DNA of 37,345 nucleotides from Candidatus Rokubacteria bacterium 13_1_40CM_68_15 (GCA_001917585.1 MNEG01000125.1:3730-41074); one strand, 5' to 3'. Positions 17,407 to 27,030 are shown, counted from the stretch's first letter. Program-made: numbers and translations. Notes: a model not told the origin generated them from the sequence alone.

Positions 17407-17517
17407 ATGACCGAGCGCAAAGTTCGTGTTTCCCCGGAGGGGGGCTACGCCCCCCTTCCGGAACCTCCCCCCGTCGATTGCGCGGGCAAAGCCCGCGCTC
17501 GAGGGACCCGGCCATGA
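17407..17517 (+). repeat. Duplicated start of the B12-subunit gene plus two REP-like GC hairpins
   Basis: ATG 17407 opens eight codons, MTERKVRV, identical in protein to the start of the next gene (ATG 17514) but with three synonymous differences. It then runs through a GC-rich stretch and stops at 17515-17517, overlapping the true start as ATGA. The stretch holds two strong hairpins: 17434-17445 with 17449-17461 (one bulge, TAC loop), and a perfect 8-bp stem 17480-17487 with 17491-17498 (AAA loop). It resembles a REP/palindromic insertion next to a leftover gene start. No T-tract follows, so an intrinsic terminator is unlikely. Confidence 0.75.
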
Positions 17518-17838
17518 CCGAGCGCAAGGTTCGCGTCGTCGTCGCGAAGCCGGGGTTGGATGGCCACGATCGCGGCGCCAAGATCGTCGCCCGCGCGCTG
17601 CGCGACGCCGGCATCGAGGTCATCTACACCGGCCTCCACCAGACACCCGAGCAGGTGGTCGCCACCGCGGTGCAGGAAGACGCCGACGCCATCGGGCTCA
17701 GCGTGCTGTCGCGGCATCATCCCGCCCGAGGACGTGGCCGGGCTGAAGGCCATCGGGGTCAAGGAGCTGTTCGGCCCTGGCACGTCGACGCAAGACATCA
17801 TCCGCTTCGTCCACGACCACGTCCGGACCACCGTCTAG
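17514..17838 (+). pseudogene. B12-binding small subunit of acyl-CoA mutase, with internal out-of-frame deletion
   Basis: From ATG 17514 the protein reads [20 protein letters not shown], with the cobalamin-ligand motif D16-x-H18-x-x-G21, and continues to GLSVLS at residue 66. The family's next 25-30 residues (normally GAHMTLF... to GG) are missing. The sequence resumes in another frame as [23 protein letters not shown] and ends VRTTV at 17838. Frame arithmetic gives a missing length of 3n+2, about 80 nt, around 17709-17715. Intact homologues are about 135-145 aa and provide the B12 site for a separate large subunit, presumably the one at 13928. The lost part includes the conserved Ser/Gly loop around the cobalamin tail. 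Assembly collapse is more likely than true decay. Confidence 0.8.
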
Positions 17839-17865
17839 AACCGAGATGGCCACGAGAGGGTCGCG

Positions 17866-18015
17866 ATGATCAAGAAGCAGGGCGGCAAGTACGTCGTGCT
17901 GTCGGAGAAGACCGGCCGGAAGTTCGGCACCTACGATACGAAGGCGGACGCCGAGAAGCGGCTGCGCCAGGTCGAATTCTTCAAGCACGCCAAGGCCCGC
18001 AAGAAGACCGCGTGA
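17866..18015 (+). CDS. Small basic protein of 49 aa, function unknown
   Basis: ATG 17866, preceded by a purine-rich GAGAGGG site, encodes [20 protein letters not shown] followed by [20 protein letters not shown] and a Lys/Arg-rich tail ending KKTA. The two-strand 'G-K-Y-V-V-x-S...G-R-x-F-G-T-Y-x-T-K-x-x-A-x-x-R-L-x-Q-V-E-x-F-K' pattern recurs in short conserved bacterial and phage proteins. I cannot assign a function. It is tightly placed between the B12 subunit and the second acyl-CoA dehydrogenase (4-nt gap to the latter). Confidence 0.75.
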   Translation: MIKKQGGKYVVLSEKTGRKFGTYDTKADAEKRLRQVEFFKHAKARKKTA

Positions 18016-18019
18016 GGCG

Positions 18020-19101
18020 ATGGATTTCGAGCTGACCCCCGAGCAGGAGGAGATCCGCGACGTCGCCCGGCAGTTCGCCGAGGACGAGCTGGGCGAGAAG
18101 ATCGCGCCCTTCGACGAGCGCCACCAGTTCCCGTTCGAGATCGTCAACAAGCTGGCGCCGCTCGGCCTGCTCGGCGTGCTCGTTCCCGAGGAGTACGGCG
18201 GGGCGGGACTCGGATGTGGGCCCACAACTCGCTCTGTACGAACCACATCGTGCTGCACGCCTCGCGCGAGCAGAAGGCGCACTACCTGCCGCGGCTGGCC
18301 AGCGGCGAGACGCTGGGCGCGTGGGGCCTCACCGAGCCCGGCTCCGGCTCCGACGCCGCCGCGCTGCGCACGCGGGCCGAGCAGCGGGACGGCGGCTGGG
18401 TGCTGAACGGCAGCAAGGCCTTCATCACCAATGCCAGCGTGGGTGGGATCGCCGTCGTCATGGCGCGCACCGACCCCGGCGACAGGGCCAAGGGCATCTC
18501 GGCCTTCATCGTCGAGCGGGGTACGAAGGGCTTCAGCGCGGGCCGGCCGTATCGCAAGCTCGGCCTGCACGCCTCCGATACGGCGGAGCTGATCTTCGAG
18601 GACGCGCGGATCCCGGCCGGCAACCTCGTCGGCGAGCGCGGCGAAGGATTCGTGCAGGCGATGAAGGTGCTCGAGGGCGGGCGCATCGCGATGGCGGCCA
18701 TGGGGGTGGGCATCGCCCAGGCCGCGCTCGATCAGGCCGTCAAGTACATGAAGCAGCGCTCGGCGTTCGGCAAGACGCTGGCCGAGTTCAACGGGCTGCA
18801 GGGCATGATCGCCGAGATGGCGACGGACGTCGAGGTGGCGCGCCTGCTCACGCTGCGCGCCGCCCACCTCAAGGACGTGGGCCAGCCCGCCGCCCACGCG
18901 GCGGCCATGGCCAAGCTCTTCGCGTCGGAAGCGGCGATGAAGGCGGCGACCCGGGCAGTGCAGATCCACGGCGGCGCCGGTTACATCACCGAGTTTCCCG
19001 TCGAGCGCATCTTCCGGGACGCGAAGCTGACCGAGATCGGCGAAGGAACGTCCGAGATCCAGCGCCTCGTCATCGCCCGCGGAATCCTCGAATCGGTGTG
19101 A
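18020..19101 (+). pseudogene. Acyl-CoA dehydrogenase, interrupted by an internal out-of-frame deletion
   Basis: ATG 18020 opens a normal N-terminus ([20 protein letters not shown], to [11 protein letters not shown] near residue 64). The frame then breaks at about 18210-18216 and the protein resumes in another frame at [11 protein letters not shown]. It continues to the end with '[11 protein letters not shown]', '[13 protein letters not shown]', '[21 protein letters not shown]' and the catalytic Glu in [10 protein letters not shown]. About 20-25 residues, a length of 3n+1 nt, are absent compared with the family. The rest is well preserved, with no other stops. Restored, it would be a roughly 380-aa enzyme working with EtfAB. 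The junction looks like an assembly collapse; a true deletion would inactivate the enzyme. Confidence 0.82.
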
Positions 19102-19165
19102 GACGTCCTGTCGCAACCCCGAGGCGCGCCACGGCTCCGCCGGGGCGCGTCCGAGCGAGGGGGGT

Positions 19166-19190
19166 CTGGGGGCCATGTCGGGGCCCCCAG
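19166..19190 (+). promoter_or_regulatory. 9-bp hairpin with the ATG of the ABC ATPase gene in its loop
   Basis: CTGGGGGCC (19166-19174) pairs perfectly with GGCCCCCAG (19182-19190); the loop ATGTCGG contains the proposed start codon 19175. The stem also covers part of the G-rich ribosome-binding region. It may be a REP-like hairpin, or it may modulate initiation; if it blocks ATG 19175, GTG 19199 is the next start. Confidence 0.5.
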
Positions 19191-19981
19191 CAAGACCAGT
19201 GAGCGCCGTTGAGCTGATCCGGATCGAGGGGGTCAGCAAGCGCTACGAGACGGCGTCCGGCGCCGTCGATGCCATTCGCGACGTCTCACTGGCGGTTCGT
19301 CCCGGCGAGTTCTGCACGATCATCGGGCCGTCGGGCTGTGGGAAGTCGACGCTGCTGTCCATGGTCGGCGGGCTGGTGTCACCGGACACCGGGCGCGTGC
19401 TGATCGAGACCCGGCCGGTGACCGGACCCGATCCCAAGCGCGTGGCCACCGTCTTCCAGGACCCCGGTCTCTTTCCCTGGCGCACGGCGGTCGAAAACGT
19501 GGAGTTCGGCCTCGAGGTCCAGGGCGTCGGTGGCAAGCGCCGTCGCGCCGTCGCTACCGAGCTGCTCGGCCCGCTCGGCCTCCGCCGCTTCGCCGAGAAA
19601 TATCCGCGCGAGCTGTCGGGCGGCATGCGCCAGCGCGTCGCCATCGGCCGCGCGCTCGCCGTGGACGCGCAGATCCTCCTGATGGACGAGCCGTTCGGAG
19701 CGCTCGACGAGCAGACGCGCGTGCTCATGGGCGAGTGGCTGCTCGACATCTGGCGCCGGACGCGGCGCACGGTCATCTTCGTGACCCACAGTCTGCACGA
19801 GGCGCTCGCGCTGTCCTCCCGCGTGGTGGTGATGACGGCGCGGCCCGGCCGGATCAAGAGCGTGATCGAGCTGCCCCAGGGGTATCCGCGGCTCATGGAA
19901 TCGGCCGAGCTCGTCACCCTGCGGGCCAAGCTCTGGAGCGAGATCCGCGACGAGTCGCTCCGCGCCATGGGTGAGTCATGA
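19175..19981 (+). CDS. ABC transporter ATP-binding protein, nitrate/sulfonate/taurine (SsuB/TauB) type
   Basis: This 268-aa ATPase shows Walker A GPSGCGKS (residues 51-58), a Q-loop in VFQDPGLFPW, signature LSGGMRQR, Walker B ILLMDEPFGALDE and the H-loop in VTHSLHEA. The 'LFPWRT' after the Q-loop and 'FGALDEQTR' are typical of SsuB/TauB/NrtD proteins that energise import of sulfonates, taurine, nitrate, thiamine precursors or aromatic acids. The start is ATG 19175, inside a hairpin loop, or GTG 19199. It overlaps the first permease gene as ATGA. No substrate-binding protein is in the window, so the substrate is open. Confidence 0.94.
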   Translation: MSGPPARPVSAVELIRIEGVSKRYETASGAVDAIRDVSLAVRPGEFCTIIGPSGCGKSTLLSMVGGLVSPDTGRVLIETRPVTGPDPKRVATVFQDPGLFPWRTAVENVEFGLEVQGVGGKRRRAVATELLGPLGLRRFAEKYPRELSGGMRQRVAIGRALAVDAQILLMDEPFGALDEQTRVLMGEWLLDIWRRTRRTVIFVTHSLHEALALSSRVVVMTARPGRIKSVIELPQGYPRLMESAELVTLRAKLWSEIRDESLRAMGES

Positions 19982-20724
19982 ACATCGTGGCGATCCGCGC
20001 GGTGATCCTCGTCGCGATCCTCGCCCTCTGGGAGATCGCGGCGCGTGTCGGCAACCCGCTCATCTACGTGCCGCCGTCGGCGGCGTTGCCCGCGCTCGGC
20101 GAGCTGCTCCGGCTGCGCTCCTATCCCGATCTGCCCGAGCACCTCGCCCTGACCGCGCAGGAGATCGTGGTTGCGTATGGCCTGGCCGTGGCCGGTGGGC
20201 TCGGCGTCGGCTTCGCCCTCGGCCTCCACCGCGTCCTCGGCCGCGCCTACGGCCCCATCCTGGCCGCGCTCTATGCGGTCCCGTCCGTCGTTTGGTACCC
20301 GTCGCTCATGCTCTTCTTCGGCCTCGATGCCGCGTCGAAGATCGCCTTCGGCTTTCTCCTCGGCTTCTTTCCGGTGACGCTCGCCGTGCTCGCCGGCATC
20401 CGCCAGGTGAACACGCATCTCGTGACGGTGGCCCGCAGCTTCGGCGCCTCGTCGACGACCGTGTTCACGAAGGTGATGGTGCCGGGCATGCTGTTCACGC
20501 TGATGGGTGGACTGCGAACGGGACTCGCGCTGGCCGTCATCGGCGTGATCGTCGGCGAGATCCTGGGCTCGAAATCCGGCATGGGCTCGCTCATCAACCA
20601 CGCCTACGGGCTCTTCCGGACGGCCGATTACGTCGCGCTCGTCATCGTGACGCTCGTGCTCATCGTGGCCAGCGACGCGGTGGCGAGCCTCGTCGAGCGC
20701 CGCGCCCGGCGGTGGACGGCGTGA
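19978..20724 (+). CDS. ABC transporter permease, SsuC/TauC type (first)
   Basis: This 248-aa inner-membrane protein has about six hydrophobic segments and the binding-protein-dependent transport motif around 'VTVARSFGASSTTVFTKVMVPG' (EAA loop), which contacts the ATPase. The ATG overlaps the ATPase stop. It ends with a GTGA overlap onto the second permease. Two different permease genes in tandem imply a heterodimeric channel, less usual for SsuC-type systems, which mostly use a homodimer. Confidence 0.92.
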   Translation: MNIVAIRAVILVAILALWEIAARVGNPLIYVPPSAALPALGELLRLRSYPDLPEHLALTAQEIVVAYGLAVAGGLGVGFALGLHRVLGRAYGPILAALYAVPSVVWYPSLMLFFGLDAASKIAFGFLLGFFPVTLAVLAGIRQVNTHLVTVARSFGASSTTVFTKVMVPGMLFTLMGGLRTGLALAVIGVIVGEILGSKSGMGSLINHAYGLFRTADYVALVIVTLVLIVASDAVASLVERRARRWTA

Positions 20725-21470
20725 GCGCGACGCTGCGGGTTCGCACGCTGCAGGCCGTGAGCGTGATCGCGCTGCTCGGCCTGTGGGAGGCCGTCGTGCG
20801 CGCGGGGTACGTCGATCCGCTGTTCGTCCCGGCGCCCAGCGCGGTCGTCCGCGGCTTCGGCGCCATTGCCCCGACGGCGCTCCCCGCGCTCGGTGACACG
20901 CTGCTCAAGACGGCCATCGCCTACGTGCTGGCCGCCGCGCTCGGCGTGACCGGGGGCATCGTGATCGGCTCGGTGCGCGCGCTCCACGACACGCTGCATC
21001 CGTTCGTTGGTGCGGTGTACGGGTTGCCCAAGATCCTCGTCCTGCCGTGGATCGTCTTGCTGCTCGGCTTCGGGACGGCCCCGGCGATCGCCTACGGCAC
21101 GATCCACGGCCTCTTTCCCATCCTGGTGCTGGTGATGGGCGCCGTTCGCGACGTCGATCGCACGCTGCTGACGGTCGCGCGCTCGTACGGCGCGCGTCCG
21201 TGGCAGGTCTACGTCAAGGTGATCCTGCCCGCCATCGTGCCGTCGGTGCTGGCGAGCCTGCGCCTCGGGGTCGTCTTCTGCCTGCTCGGGGTGCTGATCG
21301 TGGAGATGTTCGCCGGCGTGCGCGGCATGGGCAGCGTGATGGGCGGCCTCGCCAACGGGTTCCGCGCGCCGGAGCTCTTCGCGGCCACCGGGCTCGTCTC
21401 CGTCGCGTCGATCGCCATCGTCCTCGGCCTCGACCATCTCAACGAGAAGCTCTCGCACTGGCGGGGCTGA
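20721..21470 (+). CDS. ABC transporter permease, SsuC/TauC type (second)
   Basis: This 249-aa permease starts at GTG 20721, overlapping the previous stop; the longer open frame upstream is a shadow of the first permease. It begins with a membrane helix (LQAVSVIALLGLWEAVVRAG), then 'LFVPAPSAVVRGF', a family hallmark, and the EAA loop 'LTVARSYGARPWQVYVKVILPA'. With the first permease it would form the channel of the importer. The HAD phosphatase follows after 10 nt. Confidence 0.92.
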   Translation: MSATLRVRTLQAVSVIALLGLWEAVVRAGYVDPLFVPAPSAVVRGFGAIAPTALPALGDTLLKTAIAYVLAAALGVTGGIVIGSVRALHDTLHPFVGAVYGLPKILVLPWIVLLLGFGTAPAIAYGTIHGLFPILVLVMGAVRDVDRTLLTVARSYGARPWQVYVKVILPAIVPSVLASLRLGVVFCLLGVLIVEMFAGVRGMGSVMGGLANGFRAPELFAATGLVSVASIAIVLGLDHLNEKLSHWRG

Positions 21471-21480
21471 TCCGCTCGTC

Positions 21481-22128
21481 GTGATCCGAGCCGTCATCTT
21501 CGACATGGACGGCGTGCTGTCCGACACCGAACGCCTCCACGTGCAGAGCGAAGAGCGCCTGCTCAGCCGCCTCGGCATCGATCCCGGGGTGCTCGCCGGC
21601 GGGGCCTTCATGGGGATCTCCGACCGCGAGTTCTTCACGACGGTCTTCCGTGATCACGGCGTGGCCGCCGACGTGGACGCCGCCATCGCCGAGAAGTGGA
21701 CACTGATGGGCGAGTGTCCTGACGAGGCGATCCGGGCGATGCCGGGAGCGCGCGCCCTCGTCGAGCGCTTGCATCGCCGTGGGCTGCCGCTCGCCGTCGC
21801 GTCCTCGTCGCCGCGGTCGTTCATCGAGCGCGTCCTGCGCTGCCTCGGCGTGCTCGATCGGTTCGCCGTGGTGCAGAGTGGCGAGGAGGTCGCGCGCGGC
21901 AAGCCCCAGCCGGACGTCTTCCTGACCGTGGCCAGCAAGCTCGGCCTCGCGCCCGGTGAGTGCGTGGTCATCGAGGACAGCAAGAACGGGATCATCGCCG
22001 CGCGGCGCGCCGGCATGCGCTGCGTGGCGCTCGTTCCCCCCGGCGGCGATGGCGCGATACGCGGTGATGCCGACGTCGTCGTCAGCGATCTCGCCCGCGT
22101 GACCGACGACGTGCTACTGACCGGCTAG
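21481..22128 (+). CDS. HAD-superfamily phosphatase, beta-phosphoglucomutase-like
   Basis: This 215-aa protein starts at GTG 21481 and has motif I FDMDGVLSDTE, motif II Ser in VASSSPR, motif III Lys in GKPQPDVF and motif IV VIEDSKNGI. The cap is the small helical type after motif I. This is the pattern of beta-phosphoglucomutase/phosphoglycolate phosphatase-like enzymes acting on small phosphosugars. Its position between the ABC importer and rpiA allows either a transport-linked or sugar-phosphate role; the substrate is not determinable here. Confidence 0.9.
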   Translation: MIRAVIFDMDGVLSDTERLHVQSEERLLSRLGIDPGVLAGGAFMGISDREFFTTVFRDHGVAADVDAAIAEKWTLMGECPDEAIRAMPGARALVERLHRRGLPLAVASSSPRSFIERVLRCLGVLDRFAVVQSGEEVARGKPQPDVFLTVASKLGLAPGECVVIEDSKNGIIAARRAGMRCVALVPPGGDGAIRGDADVVVSDLARVTDDVLLTG

Positions 22129-22192
22129 GCGACCCTTCGACACTCGTCCCGCATGTTGACTATCCTGTCGCCGTGGACAGCGACGTTGTCCC

Positions 22193-22906
22193 ATGCCGGA
22201 TAGGGACGTGTCGGCCGGTTTGAGCGAGTCGGACGCCGCCGCGCTCGCGGCCCACGCCCTGGCGTACATACGCCCGGGCCAGGTGATTGGCCTCGGTACC
22301 GGACAGGCGGCGACCGCGTTCGTCCACGCCCTGGGCCGGCAGGTGCAGGCCGGGCTCAGCGTGACCGCCGTCTCCACCTCGGAGGCCACGGCGACGCTGG
22401 CACGACAGCTCGGCATCCCCCTCGTGTCACTGGACGACACACCGGCGATCGACGTCACGCTCGACGGTGCCGATGAAGTGGACGCCTGCCTCAACTTGAT
22501 CAAGGGCTACGGCGGCGCCCTCATCCGAGAGAAGATCGTGGCGGCTGCGTCGCGCCGGCTCGTCATCCTGGTTGGCCGCGACAAGGTGGTCCCGGTGCTC
22601 GGCACTCGGGGAAGGCTGCCGGTCGAGGTTGTGCCATTCGCGGCGGGATTCTGTCGGCGGCGGCTCGCCGCGGAAGGCTACGCGCCCGTGTTACGCACGA
22701 ACGGCTCGGCGCCAGTCGTGAGCGACAACGGGAACCTGATCTTCGACTGCACGGTGAACCCCATCCCGGACGCCAGTCGACTCGAGGACAACCTCAAGTC
22801 GATCCCGGGTGTGGTCGGCACGGGGCTCTTCTTGGGCATGGCGCACACCGTTCTCGTCTGGGAGGAGGGCCGTGTCACTACGATGTCGAGGCCCGAGGCC
22901 GGGTGA
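22193..22906 (+). CDS. rpiA: Ribose-5-phosphate isomerase A
   Basis: This 237-aa enzyme interconverts ribose-5-phosphate and ribulose-5-phosphate. Visible motifs are the phosphate loop GLGTGQAA, 'AVSTSEAT', 'DVTLDGADEVD' with the catalytic Asp/Glu environment, 'KGYGGALIREK' (family usually KGGGGAL) and C-terminal 'NPIPDASRLEDNLKSIPGVVGTGLF'. ATG 22193 has no convincing ribosome-binding site; the 64 nt upstream hold nothing I can identify. It leads the rpiA-tkt-glgX-pgm-glgP run. Confidence 0.93.
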   Translation: MPDRDVSAGLSESDAAALAAHALAYIRPGQVIGLGTGQAATAFVHALGRQVQAGLSVTAVSTSEATATLARQLGIPLVSLDDTPAIDVTLDGADEVDACLNLIKGYGGALIREKIVAAASRRLVILVGRDKVVPVLGTRGRLPVEVVPFAAGFCRRRLAAEGYAPVLRTNGSAPVVSDNGNLIFDCTVNPIPDASRLEDNLKSIPGVVGTGLFLGMAHTVLVWEEGRVTTMSRPEAG

Positions 22907-22953
22907 CGCTCCCATGACCTGGTGTACTGTGTGATCGCGAAGGGGTGTCGGAT

Positions 22954-25023
22954 ATGAGAGAGCCGAATCTCGACGAGCTGGCAATCAACACGATCCGTTT
23001 CCTGTCGGTCGACGCCGTGCAGCGCGCCAACTCAGGTCATCCGGGCCTGCCGATGGGCGCGGCCGCGATGGCCTACGTTCTGTGGACGCGATTCCTGCGG
23101 CACAGCCCATCGAATCCGACCTGGCCGGACCGCGACCGCTTCGTGCTGTCGGCCGGACACGGTTCCATGCTGCTGTACTCGCTTCTCCATCTGAGCGGAT
23201 ACGATCTGTCGCTGGAGCAGATCAAACGGTTTCGTGAGTGGGGCAGCCAGACGCCCGGCCATCCGGAGTATCACCTCACGCCCGGTGTCGAAGCGACGAC
23301 CGGGCCACTCGGCCAGGGCATCGCCAACGCGGTCGGGATGGCCATTGCGGAGGCGCATCTCGCGGCGCGCTTCAACCGTCCCGGGCACGAGATCATCGAT
23401 CACCGCACCTACGTCATCGCGAGCGACGGCGACATGATGGAGGGTGTTCAGGCGGAGGCGTCCTCGCTCGCCGGGCACCTCAAGCTCGGGAAGCTCATCG
23501 TGCTCTATGACAGCAACCACGTGTCGCTCTCGGGGACCACCTCGCTGACGTTCACCGAGAACGTCGGGGCACGATTCGCGAGCTACGGCTGGCACGTACA
23601 GTCTGTGGATGACGGCAACGACCTGGCCGCGGTCGACAAGGCGCTGCGGGTGGCGCAGGAGACACTCGAGCGGCCGTCGCTCCTCGTGGTCCGGACGATC
23701 ATCGGATTCGGGGCCCCCCACAAGCAGGGCACATTCCAGGCGCATGGCAGCCCGCTCGGTCCTGATGAGGTGCGAGCGGCCAAGCAAAACCTGGGCTGGC
23801 CGGTCGAGCCTCCGTTCTTGATCCCTGACGAGGTGCGCGCCAGCTTTCACTCGGCGATCGAGCGTGGCAAGACGCTGGAGCAGGATTGGCGCCGCCGACT
23901 GTCTGCCTACACAGCCGCGTTCCCGGAGCTGGGCTCGGAGCTGGCGCGGCGTTTGGCCGGCGAGTTGCCACTCCGCTGGGACGCCGACCTGCCCGTGTTC
24001 GCCGCCGACTCCAAGGGAGTGGCCACGCGCAAAGCGTCGGAAGCGACGCTGCAAGTGCTCGCGAGCAGACTCCCCGAGCTCATCGGCGGCTCGGCGGATC
24101 TCGACGAGTCGACGTACACGTGGCTCAAGGGTGAAGGCGACTTCGAGCCGCCCTCTCTCTCGAAGGCCGGGGTTCAGGGAGCCGCCGGGGGAGTCTGGAG
24201 CTACGCCGGGCGCAACATTCATTTCGGCGTCCGCGAGCACGCCATGGGCGCCGCCGTGAACGGGCTCGCGTACCACGGCGGCCTCATCCCGTTCGGATCG
24301 ACGTTCCTCACCTTCTCGGATTACATGCGGCCACCCGTTCGGCTCTCGGCGCTGTCGCGGCTCGGCTCGATCTGGGTGTACACGCACGACAGTGTCGGTA
24401 TCGGTGAGGATGGCCCGACTCATCAGCCGGTCGAGCACTTCATCGCGCTTCGAGCCATTCCCGAGCTTCTCTTCATCCGGCCCGCCGACGCCAACGAGAC
24501 GGTGTGGGCCTGGAGGGTCGCCATCGGGAACCGCAACCGCCCGACCGTGCTGGCGCTCACCCGCCAGGCCGTGCCGACGCTCGATCGGTCGGTCTACGGT
24601 TCCGCCGAGGGGCTCACCCGAGGCGCGTACGTCCTGAACGTGCGCTCCGAGTCTTCTCGCCAGCCCGATATCATCCTGATCGCGACCGGATCCGAGGTGC
24701 AGCTCATCGTGACCGCCGAAGGAAGGCTCGCCGCCAGAGGCGTCAAGGTGCGGCTCGTGTCCATGCCATGCGGGGAGCTGTTCGAGGAGCAGACGCCCGA
24801 ATATCGCGAGAGCGTCTTGCCGTCCTCGGTCACGACGCGACTGGCGGTCGAGGCAGGCCGGTCGCTGGGATGGGAGCGATGGGTCGGCCCAGGCGGCGCG
24901 ATCATCGCGCTCGACCGATACGGCGCCTCCGCGCCGGGCGACGTGGTGATGAAGGAGCTCGGCTTCACGGCCGACCGGGTCGTGCGCGAGGCGGAGACTC
25001 TCCTCGGATTACCAGCTACATGA
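22954..25023 (+). CDS. tkt: Transketolase
   Basis: This 689-aa TPP enzyme of the non-oxidative pentose phosphate or Calvin cycle has the '[14 protein letters not shown]' N-terminal block and the TPP motif beginning SDGDMMEGV and ending near YDSNHVS. It also has '[10 protein letters not shown]', the '[15 protein letters not shown]' pyrimidine-domain segment with its Glu and the '[18 protein letters not shown]' active-site loop. I prefer ATG 22954, with AAGGGG 9 nt upstream, over GTG 22945. Its stop overlaps the debranching gene start as ATGA. With rpiA it routes sugar phosphates between pentose and hexose pools. Confidence 0.95.
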   Translation: MREPNLDELAINTIRFLSVDAVQRANSGHPGLPMGAAAMAYVLWTRFLRHSPSNPTWPDRDRFVLSAGHGSMLLYSLLHLSGYDLSLEQIKRFREWGSQTPGHPEYHLTPGVEATTGPLGQGIANAVGMAIAEAHLAARFNRPGHEIIDHRTYVIASDGDMMEGVQAEASSLAGHLKLGKLIVLYDSNHVSLSGTTSLTFTENVGARFASYGWHVQSVDDGNDLAAVDKALRVAQETLERPSLLVVRTIIGFGAPHKQGTFQAHGSPLGPDEVRAAKQNLGWPVEPPFLIPDEVRASFHSAIERGKTLEQDWRRRLSAYTAAFPELGSELARRLAGELPLRWDADLPVFAADSKGVATRKASEATLQVLASRLPELIGGSADLDESTYTWLKGEGDFEPPSLSKAGVQGAAGGVWSYAGRNIHFGVREHAMGAAVNGLAYHGGLIPFGSTFLTFSDYMRPPVRLSALSRLGSIWVYTHDSVGIGEDGPTHQPVEHFIALRAIPELLFIRPADANETVWAWRVAIGNRNRPTVLALTRQAVPTLDRSVYGSAEGLTRGAYVLNVRSESSRQPDIILIATGSEVQLIVTAEGRLAARGVKVRLVSMPCGELFEEQTPEYRESVLPSSVTTRLAVEAGRSLGWERWVGPGGAIIALDRYGASAPGDVVMKELGFTADRVVREAETLLGLPAT

Positions 25024-27019
25024 CGTCCTGGGCGAGCGTCGAGGGGCTCCCGCTGCCGTTGGGAGCGACGTGGGCGGCCGACGAGGGCGCGTACAACTTC
25101 GCGATCTATGCTCGGCATGCCGAGCAGGTGACGCTGTTGCTGTACGGTGATGACCTCCGCACGCCCGTGCTCACGTACCGATGCGACCCCGGGCGGAACA
25201 AGTCCGGCCACGTGTGGCACTGCCGCATCCCGGCCACGGCCGCTCCGGGCGCGCGCTATTACGCGTACTCGATCGACGGGCCGCGGTCGGCCCCCCACCA
25301 GTTCGATCCCGACAAGATCCTCTTCGACCCGTACGCCAGAGCGATCTTTTTTCCGCCCGAGTTCGACCGGGAGGCCGCGCGTCGGCCCGGGTCTAACGCC
25401 GGTCGCGCTCCTGTCGGCCTGCTCGTCGCCGGGCCCTTGGACTGCAACTTCGATTGGGGTGACGATCGGCACCCTCGCCACGAGGCGGACACGGTCGTGT
25501 ACGAGCTCCACGTGGGAGCCTTCACCGCCCACCCGAGCTCCGGAGTGAAGGAAGAGCGGCGTGGGACGTACGCCGGCCTCATCGAGAAGATCCCCTATCT
25601 GGTCGAGCTCGGGGTGACCGTCGTGGAGCTCATGCCCGTGTTCCAGTTCGATCCGTCCGACGGCAACTACTGGGGCTACATGCCGCTCGGGTTCTTCGCG
25701 CCCCACGATCGCTGGGCCCGCGCGCGCGAGACCTGTGAGCAGCACGCCGAGTTCCGGTCGCTGGTCCAGGCCCTCCACGCGGCCGGCATCGAAGTCGTGC
25801 TCGACGTCGTCTACAACCACACCGGCGAAGGCGACCATCGTGGCCCGGTCTACAGCTTCAAAGGCATCGACAACGACGGCTATTACATGATGTCCGACCG
25901 GGCGGACGCCCCGTACGAGGACTTCACGGGAACCGGCAACACCCTCAACTCCGCGAACCCCTACGTGCGGCGGATGATCCTCGACAGCCTGCGCTACTGG
26001 GCGCGCGAGATGCGCTGAGCTACGACGAACCTCCCATCTTCAGCGAGATCGCGTCCGATCCCGAGCTGGCCGGGCTGCGCCTGATCGCCGAGCCGTGGGA
26101 CGCCGCCGGCGCGTACCAGCTCGGCCGGGCGTTCCCCGGGATCACCTGGGCGCAATGGAACGCCCGGTTCCGCGACGACGTGCGGCGGTTCATGCGCGGC
26201 GACCCGGGAATGATCGGCGCGATGATGCAGCGGCTGTACGGAAGCAGCGACCTCTTCCCGGATGACGTGGTGAACGCCTATCACGCCTACCAGAGCGTCA
26301 ACTACGTGACCTCGCACGACGGATTCACGCTCTGGGACCTGCTCACCTACGAGACCAAGCGCAACACGGCGAACGGCCACGACAACAGCGACGGGCCGGC
26401 TGACATCAGCTGGAATTCTGGGTTCGAGGGCGAGGATGGAGCGCCCCCCGACGTGATCGCGTTGCGCAAGCGCCAGGCCAAGAATCTCCTGTGCTTGCTC
26501 TTTCTCGCCAACGGCACGCCGATGCTGCGCGCGGGCGATGAGTTCCTCCAGACGCAGGGCGGGAACAACAATCCTTACAACCAGGACAACGAGACCAGCT
26601 GGCTCGACTGGAATCGCCTCGAGTCGCACGCCGACGTCTTCCGCTTCGCCCGGCTGATGATCGCCTTCCGCAAAGCCCATCCCTCGCTCTGCCGGAGCCG
26701 CTTCTGGCGCGAGGACGTGCGCTGGCATGGTACCGGACCGGCCGTCGATCTGTCCGACGACTCGAGGAGCCTCGCGTTCTCTCTCTCCGGAGCGTCACAG
26801 GGTGACGATGACCTCTACGTGATGGTCAACGCGTACTCGGAGCCTCTCCCGTTCACGATCCCTGACGGCGCGGCCTCCGAGTGGCTCCGCATCGTCGATA
26901 CCGGATGCCTCAGCCCCGACGACTTCCGTGAGTCGCCCCACGCCGTGCCACTGACTTCGGCGCGTTACGTCGTCGGGCCGCGGTCCGTGGTCGTGCTGCA
27001 ACGGCCGAGGCGCGGCTGA
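25020..27019 (+). pseudogene. glgX: Glycogen debranching enzyme (GlgX/TreX, GH13), broken at the catalytic nucleophile
   Basis: The first frame (ATG 25020 to TGA 26016-26018) contains a CBM48-like N-domain and the GH13 barrel: 'VYELHVGAFTAHPSSGV', 'ELGVTVVELMPVFQFD', region I DVVYNHT and 'NSANPYVRRMILDSLRYWAREM'. The next family segment, HVDGFRFDLAS..., with the nucleophile Asp and its Arg, is absent. The protein resumes in another frame from 26009 with DALSYDEPPIFSEI and LIAEPWDAAGAYQLG, runs through 'SVNYVTSHDGFTLWDL' and 'QDNETSWLDW', and ends at 27019. A deletion of about 46 nt between GATGC direct repeats at 26009-26013 would explain both gap and frame. Intact, it cleaves alpha-1,6 branches left by GlgP. 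Confidence 0.85.
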
Positions 27020-27030
27020 GCACGAGCACG

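Noticed and set aside
17434..17498. Intrinsic terminator after the HIT gene
   Set aside because: Two strong hairpins but no T-tract, and the following gene starts immediately; REP-like repeat is a better description.
22146..22192. TTGACT at 22156 as the -35 of an rpiA promoter
   Set aside because: No acceptable -10 hexamer at 16-18 nt downstream.
26016..26018. TGA in the debranching enzyme as a second selenocysteine codon
   Set aside because: Similarity after the TGA is in a different frame and the conserved region II is missing, so this is a deletion, not readthrough.
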